From Nannocystis sp. RBIL2 (lineage in GTDB: Bacteria > Myxococcota_A > Polyangia > Nannocystales > Nannocystaceae): DNA of 64,000 nucleotides. A model generated the notes under the pieces. The model had not been told where the DNA came from. It saw only the letters and a list, made by a program, of their open reading frames with translations, and ran no database searches. This document shows positions 45,683 to 53,000 of the stretch, piece after piece (the stretch's first letter is position 1; every line of letters starts with the position of its first letter). Both the position numbers and the translations under genes were made by a program. Location: assembly GCF_026626745.1 (NCBI RefSeq), contig NZ_JAPNJW010000001.1:5068001-5132000 (forward strand), written 5' to 3'.

Positions 45683-47671
45683 GTGCGCACGCCGTTTTCG
45701 TCCACGTCGCTTTTGTTGTCGGCGGCCCTGATGCTGGCGCCAGGCTGCACACGGCCCGTCGCTACCACCACGGCTGCGCCGGTCGAGCGAGCTGATGCGT
45801 CGCCATCCCCGACGCCGGTGACGTGGGCTCCCGACCGCGCCCGTCTGCAAGCGGACATTGCTGCTCTCGCGCGCGACGAGTTGCGCGGCCGCTTCACGCT
45901 GAGCCCCGAGCTCGCTCAGGCCGCGGAGTACTTGGCGCAGAGGCACCGCGCGCTCGGCCTCGAGCCGGTTGCGGGCGATTCGTTCCTGGCCGACTTTTCG
46001 ATTTCCGTCGGCGTGCGCTCGAGTCAGCCTGTGAGCTTGCAGGTCGTCCGCGGCGAGCGGGCGACCGAGATCGCTGGTGGCGAGTTCTCCATCTCGCCGC
46101 AGACCGCGAGCGGCGAGGTGCAGGGACCCGCCGTGTTCGTCGGCTACGCGGCCGCCTCGGAGTCGACGCCCGCAGCCGACGGCGAGCCGGCCGAGGCCAA
46201 GCCCTACGACGACCTCGCCGGGCTCGACCTCAAAGGGAAGATCGCGGTCGTGCTGCTCGACGCTCCGGGTCGGCCCGACACGATGACCTTCTTTCGCAGG
46301 CTTCAGCGCGAAGCGGGCGATTTCGCGGCAGCCGCGGCCCCGCTCAAGCAGAGCGGCGACGCGGCCGGCCTGCGCGCGCTGCACGAGCGCACCCGCGGGC
46401 GCGTGATCGCCATGCTGCATCGGTTCATGCCCGAGGCTGACCTGAAGGACATGTGGCCGCTGCCGGCCGACCCGCTCGCGGTCGAGTTCGATCTACAGGC
46501 GCTCGTCGGCCCGCTCATGCGTGAGGCCGGCAAGCGCAAGGGCCCGCAGTTCGGCCCGGGCGCGGGATCGCTGCGGACCAAGGTCGAGCGCCTGGCCAAG
46601 GCCGGCGCCGTCGGGGTGGTCACCGTGAGGGGTCCCCGGAGCTTCCTCGACGCGGAGGAGCGCGAGGCGGACGCGTTCGCGCCGCTGCAGCGAGAGGACG
46701 GCGTGGTCGGCGAGCCGTTCGCGCTCCCGATCGTCCAGCTCAAGTGGAAGGCGGCCGACCGGCTGCTGCGCGTGGGCAAGGGCAAGCAGAAGATCTCCGC
46801 GCTGCAGCAGGCGATCGACACCAAGCTCGTGCCGCAGTCGGCCGAGCTCCCGGGGGTCGCGCTGAAGCTGTCGGCGGTGGTCGAGCCGGTCCAGGTGAAG
46901 GTGCCCAACGTGCTGGCGAAGATCTCCGGCAGCGACCTGCGCGACGAGATCGTCGTCGTCGGCGCCCACTACGATCACATCGGCGCCGTCGGCCGCGGCG
47001 AGTGCGGCGAGAGCCGCAAGGGCGACGCGGTCGACGTCATCTGCAACGGCGCCGACGACAACGCCAGCGGCACCGCCATGCTGCTCGAGCTGGCGCGGCA
47101 CTTCGCCGAGCAGCGGCCGCGGCGCACCGTGGTGTTCGCCCACTTCGCCGGCGAGGAGCTGGGCCTGCTCGGCTCGAAGGCGCTGGCGGACAAGCCGCCG
47201 TTTGCGCTCGACAAGGTCGTCGCCATGGTCAACCTCGACATGATCGGCCGACTCGGACCGAAGGGCCTGGCGATCGGCGGCATCGTCTCGTCCGACGCCT
47301 GGATGCCGCTGCTCGACCGCATCGGCAACTCCGGCCTCTCGGTCCTCTACGAGGCCAGCGTCGCCACCCGCAGCGACCACGCGAGCTTCTACAAGAAGAA
47401 CCTGCCGGTGCTGTTCTTCTTCACCGGCACCCACGCCGACTACCACCGGCCGGGCGACCACGCCGACAAGATCAACTACGAAGGTCTGGTCTCGATCGGC
47501 ACGCTCGTGCACGGGGTCACGCGGGCGGTCGCCGACGGCTTGCCGATCACTTACAAGGCCCCGCCCGAGGGCGGCGGCCTCGCCTCCGGCTTGCCCGGAT
47601 CGAACCCCGACACCGTGGTCAAGCGGGTCCAGGGGACCTCGACCCCGGTCACCGCCCCCGCCGCGGAGTGA
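45683..47671 (+). CDS. M28 family lipoprotein metallopeptidase
   Basis: 662 residues from GTG 45683. The signal MRTPFSSTSLLLSAALMLAPGC is a lipoprotein type. The catalytic C-terminal half has the zinc ligands in order: GAHYDHIGAVG (near residue 428), GADDNASGTAMLLELA, FAHFAGEELGLLGSKAL, VNLDMIGRLG and HADYHRPGDHAD. A protease-associated-like region (PAVFVGYAAASE ... KGKIAVVLLDAPG) lies before it. M28 proteins are aminopeptidases or carboxypeptidases. It is likely on the envelope, digesting peptides. Its stop overlaps the next gene by 4 bases (GTGA). Confidence 0.93.
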   Translation: MRTPFSSTSLLLSAALMLAPGCTRPVATTTAAPVERADASPSPTPVTWAPDRARLQADIAALARDELRGRFTLSPELAQAAEYLAQRHRALGLEPVAGDSFLADFSISVGVRSSQPVSLQVVRGERATEIAGGEFSISPQTASGEVQGPAVFVGYAAASESTPAADGEPAEAKPYDDLAGLDLKGKIAVVLLDAPGRPDTMTFFRRLQREAGDFAAAAAPLKQSGDAAGLRALHERTRGRVIAMLHRFMPEADLKDMWPLPADPLAVEFDLQALVGPLMREAGKRKGPQFGPGAGSLRTKVERLAKAGAVGVVTVRGPRSFLDAEEREADAFAPLQREDGVVGEPFALPIVQLKWKAADRLLRVGKGKQKISALQQAIDTKLVPQSAELPGVALKLSAVVEPVQVKVPNVLAKISGSDLRDEIVVVGAHYDHIGAVGRGECGESRKGDAVDVICNGADDNASGTAMLLELARHFAEQRPRRTVVFAHFAGEELGLLGSKALADKPPFALDKVVAMVNLDMIGRLGPKGLAIGGIVSSDAWMPLLDRIGNSGLSVLYEASVATRSDHASFYKKNLPVLFFFTGTHADYHRPGDHADKINYEGLVSIGTLVHGVTRAVADGLPITYKAPPEGGGLASGLPGSNPDTVVKRVQGTSTPVTAPAAE

Positions 47672-49272
47672 GCGCCGTGTCTTCCGCCGTTCAGCGGGTG
47701 CGCGTCGACCTCCACCCCGACGCCCTCCTCGACCCCGACGCCCTGCGCCGCGCCGGCGCCCGCGCGGCCGGCCTGCGCGAGGCCGACGTCCGCCACGTCG
47801 CAGTCGCCCACCGCTCGATCGACGCCCGCCGCGGCCGCGTCCGCGTCCACGTCGAGCTGATCGTCTATGTCGGCAAGGACGTGCCCGAAGAGCCATGTTA
47901 CTTGCCACATGTCCTCCCGAACATGTCGCAGGAGCCAGCCGTGGTGATCGTCGGCGCCGGCCCGGCGGGCATGTTCTGCGCCTGGGGCCTGGCGCGCGCG
48001 GGGGTGCGGTCGGTCGTGCTCGAGCGCGGGCGCGACGTGCGGGCGCGCCGGCACGACCTCGCCGGCCTGAGTCAGCGCGGCGAGCTCGACCCCGAGAGCA
48101 ACTACTGCTTCGGCGAGGGCGGCGCGGGCACCTTCTCCGACGGCAAGCTCTACACGCGGGCGACCAAGCGCGGGCCCGTCGACCTGGTGCTGCGGGCGTT
48201 CGCCGGCTACGGGGCGCCCGCGGAGATCCTCGTCGACGCGCGCCCGCACATCGGCACCAACCGGCTGCCGCGGGTGGTCACGGCGATGCGCGAGCACCTG
48301 ATCGGCGCCGGGGTGGAGTTCCGCTTCGAGGCCCGCGCCGACGCGCTGGTGGTCCACGACGGCGCGGCCGCGGGCGTGCGCCTGCGCGGCGGCGAGGTCG
48401 TGCCGGCCCGCGCGGTCGTGGTCGCGCCCGGGCACTCGGCCCGCGACGTCCAGGCCTGGCTGCGCGCGGCCGGGGTCAAGCTGTCGTTCAAGTCGTTCGC
48501 GCTCGGGGTCCGCATCGAGCACCCGCAGGCGCTCATCAACCACCTGCAGTACGGCGCGCTGGCCGGCCACCCGGCCCTCGGCGCGGCCTCCTACCGCCTG
48601 GTCGAGCAGACCGCCGCGGGCGCGGCCTTCTCGTTCTGCATGTGCCCCGGCGGCTACATCGTGCCCGCGGCCACCGACCCCGGGATGCAGGTCGTCAACG
48701 GCATGAGCCCGCACAGCCGGCGCGGCAAGTTCGCCAACTCGGGGCTCGTCACCGAGGTCGGGCCGCAGCACCTCGCGGCCGCCGGTCTGTCGCCCGACGA
48801 CCCGCTGGCCGGGGTCGAGTACCAGGCCCGCTTCGAAGCCGAGGCCTACCGCGCCGGCGGCGGCGCCTTCGTCGCTCCGGCCCAGCGCCTGGCCGACCTC
48901 GTCGCCGGCGCCGCCTCGCGCGACCTGCCGGCCACCAGCTATCACCGCGGCCTGCAGCCCGCCCGCCTCGACCGCCTCCTCGGCCCGCTCGGGCCGCCGC
49001 TCCAAAGCGCGCTGCAGGCCCTCGGCGCGCGCATGCCCGGCTTCCTCGGCGACGACGCGATCGCCGTGGGTGTCGAGAGCCGCACCAGCTGTCCCGTCCG
49101 CGTCGACCGCGACGGCGAGACGCTCGAGTCGCCGAGCACACCGCAGCTCTACCCGTGCGGCGAGGGGGCCGGATTCGCCGGCGGCATCGTCTCCGCCGCG
49201 CTCGACGGCCTCCGCGTCGCGGTGGCGATCGCCCGCCGCCTCGGCGCCCCGCACGAGCGAATTACGAGCTGA
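47668..49272 (+). CDS. FAD-dependent dehydrogenase (COG2509-like)
   Basis: 534 residues from GTG 47668 (GTGA overlap with the peptidase; 47677 is an alternative). The N-terminal part VRVDLHPDALLDPDALRRAGARA ... SIDARRGRVRVHVELI is the family's leading domain. VVIVGAGPAGMFCAWGLARAG binds FAD, and NYCFGEGGAGTFSDGKLYTR and the final LYPCGEGAGFAGGIVSAALDGLRVA are family signatures. The linker between them is short and encoded by ACATG palindrome copies (47890-47935). Reaction unknown; cytoplasmic. It is the only oxidoreductase coupled to an M28 peptidase here. Confidence 0.9.
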   Translation: MSAVSSAVQRVRVDLHPDALLDPDALRRAGARAAGLREADVRHVAVAHRSIDARRGRVRVHVELIVYVGKDVPEEPCYLPHVLPNMSQEPAVVIVGAGPAGMFCAWGLARAGVRSVVLERGRDVRARRHDLAGLSQRGELDPESNYCFGEGGAGTFSDGKLYTRATKRGPVDLVLRAFAGYGAPAEILVDARPHIGTNRLPRVVTAMREHLIGAGVEFRFEARADALVVHDGAAAGVRLRGGEVVPARAVVVAPGHSARDVQAWLRAAGVKLSFKSFALGVRIEHPQALINHLQYGALAGHPALGAASYRLVEQTAAGAAFSFCMCPGGYIVPAATDPGMQVVNGMSPHSRRGKFANSGLVTEVGPQHLAAAGLSPDDPLAGVEYQARFEAEAYRAGGGAFVAPAQRLADLVAGAASRDLPATSYHRGLQPARLDRLLGPLGPPLQSALQALGARMPGFLGDDAIAVGVESRTSCPVRVDRDGETLESPSTPQLYPCGEGAGFAGGIVSAALDGLRVAVAIARRLGAPHERITS

Positions 49273-49360
49273 CTCTCAGGACAGGTCCCACGCGTCCTGC
49301 TTCTGCGTGACGTTTTTCACTCCTACACCCGGCGAGGGAGGACTGTCTTCACGCCTGCGC

Positions 49361-50572
49361 ATGCGGTTGCATGTGCGCATGCGCTCGACACGATGTCTTT
49401 TCTTGGTCCTGCTGACCGCGTGCACCGTCTACGAGGTCCCCGATGGGGATGACACCGACACCACCGGAGCGACCGGCAACCCGACCGGTTTGACCTCCAC
49501 CGGCACCTCGAACGACGCCACGACCGACCAGCCCGACCCGACGACCTCGTCGACGAGCAGCAGCACCACTGGGCCCGACCCGAGCGCCGGGCCCAGCAGT
49601 GACCCGACGGTGAGCAGCGATCCGACCACGGAAGAACCCCCGCCGGCGGACTGCGACTACCCCACCTCGATCCAGCCGATCTTCGACGCCAGCTGCGGCT
49701 GCCACCAGAGCAACATGCCGCCGAAGGGGCTGGCGCTGAACGCCGGCCAGTCGTTCGCGGCGCTGGTCGGCGTCGACAGCATGGGCCAGCCGGGCACCCC
49801 CTACGTCGACCCGGGCAACTCCGCCGGCAGCTGGCTGGTCACCAAAATTAAGCCCGCGCCGCCGGTCGGCCTGCAGATGCCCGAGGGCGGCATGCTGACG
49901 CCCGACCAGGTCACGCTGATCGAGACGTGGATCGACGCGGGCGCGCCCGAGGCCGGCGCGTTCGACTGCGGCGGCGGCGAGGATCCCGGCGCCGGCTCGG
50001 TGACGATCGACGAGCAGGGCCCGGTGAACGTGGAGATCGGCGAGACCGTGGACCTCGACGTCACGGTCCTCGACCAGAACGGCGACCCGGTGATGGGCGC
50101 GACGGTCAAGTGGCTGTCGAGCGACGAGACCGTGCTCTACGTCGACGCCAAGGGCACCCTCCTCGGCCTCAACCCCGGCAGCTCCGAAGTGACCGCCGAG
50201 GTCGAGGGCGTAGTCAGCGCTCCGCTGACCGTCTCGGTCCTCAACAACCAGGCGGTCGCCGCGGCCGCCTTCACCGACGCGCTCAACGTCCTGTCCACCA
50301 ACTGCGGCTGCCACAAGGGCGCGATGCCCCCCGCCGGCCTGGCCTTCGACCTCGCCGCGCCCGACGTCCACGCCGCCCTGCTCGCCCCCGCGACCCAGGA
50401 CGCCCAGACCAAGCGGGTCATCCCCGACCTGCCCGGCCAGAGCTATTTGTTCAAAAAGCTGACCCGCACCACGCAGACCACGGGCGAGCAGATGCCGAAG
50501 GGCAAGGCGCCGCTCGACGCCGAGAAGGTGCAGATCCTGTTCCGCTGGATCTTCAACGGCGCGCCGGCATGA
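49361..50572 (+). CDS. Lipoprotein with two cytochrome-like domains having CxCH motifs and an Ig-like domain
   Basis: 403 residues. The signal ends LVLLTAC; ATG 49361 or 49379 are possible starts. A Thr/Ser/Pro linker (about 30-95) leads to two domains like planctomycete cytochrome c modules. Each has a heme-site-like ASCGCHQS (C112, C114, H115) or TNCGCHKG (C315, C317, H318), a G/L segment (KGLALNAGQSFAALVGV), and a distal QMP with M173 or M378, then TLIETWIDAGAP. The normal motif is CxxCH; here it is CxCH in both. Between them is a BIG2-like domain (TVLDQNGDPVMGATVKWLSS). It should sit on a membrane facing outward. Confidence 0.85.
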   Translation: MRLHVRMRSTRCLFLVLLTACTVYEVPDGDDTDTTGATGNPTGLTSTGTSNDATTDQPDPTTSSTSSSTTGPDPSAGPSSDPTVSSDPTTEEPPPADCDYPTSIQPIFDASCGCHQSNMPPKGLALNAGQSFAALVGVDSMGQPGTPYVDPGNSAGSWLVTKIKPAPPVGLQMPEGGMLTPDQVTLIETWIDAGAPEAGAFDCGGGEDPGAGSVTIDEQGPVNVEIGETVDLDVTVLDQNGDPVMGATVKWLSSDETVLYVDAKGTLLGLNPGSSEVTAEVEGVVSAPLTVSVLNNQAVAAAAFTDALNVLSTNCGCHKGAMPPAGLAFDLAAPDVHAALLAPATQDAQTKRVIPDLPGQSYLFKKLTRTTQTTGEQMPKGKAPLDAEKVQILFRWIFNGAPA

Positions 50573-50583
50573 GCCTGGCGCTA

Positions 50584-50638
50584 GGGACATGTTTTTAAGG
50601 GCATGTCCCGTACGACATGTCTGATTCGACATGTCTGA
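50584..50638. repeat. ACATG palindromes including the start of the S1-like gene
   Basis: GGGACATG (50584-50591) pairs with CATGTCCC (50602-50609). Then CGACATGTCTGA occurs twice, at 50613-50624 and 50627-50638. The ATG of the next gene (50631) lies inside the second copy. Confidence 0.75.
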
Positions 50639-50885
50639 AGACACTTCTCTGAGCGTAGCCCGCGCCGACCTCATCGGCGAGCGGGTGCTCGCTCGCGTGA
50701 CGCGGGTGGAGCACTACGGCCTCTATCTGCGGCACGAGGACATCGCGATCCTCGTCCTTATCCCCGACGTCTCGCTCGAGCCGATCGATCTGCGGGCGCG
50801 GTACCGCGTCGGGGACGAGGTCGAGGTCCGCATCGTGCGGTACGTCGCCGAGCACGGGCTGTTCAAGGGCAGCCTCGTGGCGTGA
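50631..50885 (+). CDS. S1-like OB-fold RNA-binding protein
   Basis: 84 residues. The whole protein is one S1-type OB fold: LIGERVLARVTRVEHYGLYLRHEDIAILVLIPDVS, then YRVGDEVEVRIVRYVAEHGLFKGSL. Single S1-domain proteins bind RNA or ribosomes. The start codon is in the second CGACATGTCTGA repeat; no other Shine-Dalgarno site is evident. It ends just before the converging MNIO operon, 5 bases from the end of bufC. Confidence 0.8.
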   Translation: MSEDTSLSVARADLIGERVLARVTRVEHYGLYLRHEDIAILVLIPDVSLEPIDLRARYRVGDEVEVRIVRYVAEHGLFKGSLVA

Positions 50886-50890
50886 ACAGC

Positions 50891-51685
50891 TCAGGCCGCG
50901 CCGAGCAGCGCACCGCGCTCGGCGAGGTCGGCGAAGTAGCCGGCCATCGCCGCCAGGAACTCGTCGTCCAGCGGCGTGCCGAGCTCGGCGCACGCCTCCA
51001 TCAGGGCGGCCTGCAGCGGCTCCCTTGCCAGCAAGCGGGTCGTGACCGCGGCCGCCCGGGGCGTCAGCTCCAGCACCTTGACCTGGTGGTCCTTGCGGTC
51101 GCGGTAGAGCAGCAGCGCGGTCGCCTCGGCCTCGGGCGCCTCTGTTTCGGTGGCCCGGTGGACCGCCCAGGCGTAGCGGTGGAGCCGGACAGTGCCGTCG
51201 AACTGCACCGGCTGGTCGAGCGCCAGCGGCTTGCCGCTCGCGGCCTCACCGCCGGCGGGGTCGTTGCCGACCTCGGCATCCGACCACTCGTGCCGCGCCA
51301 GGTCCAGCAAGTAGTCCGGCAGCGTCGCGTCCTCGGTCCAGCGCGGCCCGGCCCAATTTAAAAATTCGCCGGTCAGCCGCCAGAAGTACGGGGCCTTCGG
51401 CGCCGCCTCCGCCACGAACCGCTCGATCTGCTGGCGCAGCCGCGGTCGGCCGAGTCGCGCGGCCGTCTTCGGCAAGAACTCGGCGACTGCCGCGCGCAGG
51501 CGGCTGTGGACCATGGTCCGGTAGATCGCCAGGCGTTCGGCGGCCGCTTCCGGCAAGCCGGCCACCACCTCCGGCGGCACCCCGTGGCGGGCGAAGAACT
51601 CGCGGACATCGGCCTTCACCGCGGCCGGCGCGTCGAGCTCGATCACGCTGGCGGCGAACGCCCGGATCAGCGCCTCCTCGCTCAT
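50891..51685 (-). CDS. bufC: DUF2063 partner protein of the MNIO enzyme (BufC/HvfC-like)
   Basis: 264 residues. The N-terminal DUF2063 part (IRAFAASVIELDAP ... YRTMVHSRLRAAVAEFLPKTAARLG) and the helical segment RQQIERFVAEAAPKAPYFWRL match partner proteins of MNIO enzymes, which deliver the precursor to the enzyme. The C-terminal half (YAWAVHRA ... LLLYRDRKDHQVKVLELTPRAAAV) is a winged/OB-like domain typical of the family. Its ATG overlaps the stop of the MNIO gene by 4 bases (ATGA), so the two are translationally coupled. It is cytoplasmic. Confidence 0.9.
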   Translation of the reverse strand: MSEEALIRAFAASVIELDAPAAVKADVREFFARHGVPPEVVAGLPEAAAERLAIYRTMVHSRLRAAVAEFLPKTAARLGRPRLRQQIERFVAEAAPKAPYFWRLTGEFLNWAGPRWTEDATLPDYLLDLARHEWSDAEVGNDPAGGEAASGKPLALDQPVQFDGTVRLHRYAWAVHRATETEAPEAEATALLLYRDRKDHQVKVLELTPRAAAVTTRLLAREPLQAALMEACAELGTPLDDEFLAAMAGYFADLAERGALLGAA

Positions 51686-52581
51686 GCGGCACCTCCCTGC
51701 GCGGCCGCGTGGCGGGCCAGCGCCGCCTGGTACACCGAGTCGACGCGGTCGCGCTCGGCCAGCAGCTCTGCCAGCGGCGGGATGTTCTCGTCGCGCTCGA
51801 GCAGCACCGGCAGCGCACCTGTCCTTTCGACCACCCACGCCAGCAGCGCGTCGACCTCGCTGCGGACCGGCGCGCCGTGGGTGTCGATGATCAGATCCTG
51901 GCGCTCGTCGTCCCAGAACTCGTGGCCGGCGATGTGCAGCTGGACCACGCGATCGAGCGGAATCTTCGCCAGCCATTCGAGCGCGTCGAAGCCATGGTTG
52001 GTCGCGTTGACGAACACGTTGTTGACGTCGAGCAGCAATCCGCAGTCGGCTCGCTCGAGCACCTCGACCACGAACGCGGCCTCGTCGAGCGGCGTCGATC
52101 CGAGCGGCAGGTAGTAGCTGATGTTCTCGACCAGCATCGGCCGCCCCAGCCGCTCGGACACCTCGCGCACGCGGGCCGCCACGCGCTTCGCCGACGCGGT
52201 CGTCCACGGCAGCGGCAGCAGGTCGTGCAGCATCTTGCCGTCGTGGGCCGAGAAGCACAGGTGGTCGGAGTGCCACGGCGCCGGCAGGCTCGCGTCGAGG
52301 AAGCCGCGCAACCCCTGCAGGAACTCACCGTCGAGCGGGTCGAGCCCGCCGAGCGACAGCGACAGCCCGTGCGACAGGATCGGGAAGCGCTCGGCGACGC
52401 GAGCCAGGCGGACCGGGCGGCTGCCCCCGCGGGCCACGTAGTTGTCGGGCGAGATCTCCCAGAACGGCACGCGACCGTCGGCGGCGCCGCGATCGACCTC
52501 GGCGAGGAACGTGCTACGCAGGCCGAGGCCGACGCCGGTGGGGACCGCGGCGCGCGCGGCGATGCCTGCTCGAAAAGACAT
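51682..52581 (-). CDS. bufB: MNIO (DUF692) peptide-modifying iron oxygenase, BufB/HvfB-like
   Basis: 299 residues, a TIM-barrel protein of the multinuclear non-heme iron oxidative enzymes. Conserved positions: H71 (SHGLSLSLG), H107 in WHSDHLCFS, E152/N153 in LVENISYY, D185-N188 in DVNNVFVNA, H216 and H220 in LHIAGHEFWDD, D233/H235 in IDTHGAPV, and E262/D264/N266 in LERDENIPPL. Known members turn Cys residues of precursor peptides into oxazolone/thioamide or related groups. It follows a Cys-repeat precursor gene and overlaps bufC. The start ATG lies in an ACATGTCC palindrome copy. Confidence 0.92.
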   Translation of the reverse strand: MSFRAGIAARAAVPTGVGLGLRSTFLAEVDRGAADGRVPFWEISPDNYVARGGSRPVRLARVAERFPILSHGLSLSLGGLDPLDGEFLQGLRGFLDASLPAPWHSDHLCFSAHDGKMLHDLLPLPWTTASAKRVAARVREVSERLGRPMLVENISYYLPLGSTPLDEAAFVVEVLERADCGLLLDVNNVFVNATNHGFDALEWLAKIPLDRVVQLHIAGHEFWDDERQDLIIDTHGAPVRSEVDALLAWVVERTGALPVLLERDENIPPLAELLAERDRVDSVYQAALARHAAAQGGAA

Positions 52582-52602
52582 GTCCGAAGAAACAGTATAG
52601 CA

Positions 52603-52621
52603 GGGCGCCGAACAAGCGCCC
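52603..52621 (-). terminator. Short hairpin between precursor and MNIO genes (possible attenuator)
   Basis: GGGCGC (52603-52608) pairs with GCGCCC (52616-52621), with an internal CGAACAA-type loop. It lies between the precursor stop and the MNIO start and is followed on the minus strand by TGCTATACTGTTTC. It has no long T-run, so partial read-through is likely; this would give more precursor than enzyme message. Confidence 0.4.
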
Positions 52622-52681
52622 GGCCCGGGCCCGGCGCCGCGCAGGCGGGGCCGAATCCGGGCCGGTCGAGCGGGCCGTGGC

Positions 52682-52936
52682 TCAGTGGGCGGCCGGCGGG
52701 GTGCCCTCGGCCGGGGGCTCGGCGGCGGCGTCGCCCTCGCCTTCCTTCTTCGCGCTGCAGCTGCCGTCCTTGTTCGCGCCGCAGCTGCCGTCCTTGTTCG
52801 CGCCGCAGCTGCCGTCGGCCTTCTTCTCGCCCTCCGCGGGGACCTCGGTGCCCTCCGCGTTCTTCTTGCAGCCGGTGACGGCGAACGAGGCCGAGCCGAG
52901 GATGGCGAGGGTGGCGGCGATGTGCTTGACGTTCAT
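52682..52936 (-). CDS. Cys-repeat precursor peptide with lipobox, bufferin/HvfA-like
   Basis: 84 residues. MNVKHIAATLAILGSASFAVTGC is a lipoprotein signal with the lipid Cys at 23, unlike the plain Sec signals of described bufferins. Residues 41-64 are three 8-residue units: DGSCGANK, DGSCGANK and DGSCSAKK, with Cys at 44, 52 and 60. DGSCG is close to the EGKCG units of HvfA-type precursors that MNIO enzymes modify. The tail is acidic and Pro-rich (AEPPAEGTPPAAH). The gene is first in the minus-strand operon with bufB and bufC. Likely product: a lipid-anchored metal-binding peptide, possibly for copper or iron. Confidence 0.8.
   Translation of the reverse strand: MNVKHIAATLAILGSASFAVTGCKKNAEGTEVPAEGEKKADGSCGANKDGSCGANKDGSCSAKKEGEGDAAAEPPAEGTPPAAH
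52745..52816 (-). repeat. Three 24-base tandem repeats in the precursor gene
   Basis: The first two units are identical in sequence and the third is diverged; they encode the DGSCGANK-type residues 41-64. The near-identity at DNA level suggests recent expansion of the Cys unit. Confidence 0.8.
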
Positions 52937-53000
52937 GACAGGGTGCTTCTTTCTTGCTCGTGGGGGTCTGGGCGCCCGCGGACGCGCGCGTCGGTTCCGC

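Noticed and set aside
49070..49360. N-terminal extension of the cytochrome-like lipoprotein
   Set aside because: This part overlaps the end of the FAD dehydrogenase gene and lacks a signal; the lipobox is met only from 49361 or 49379.
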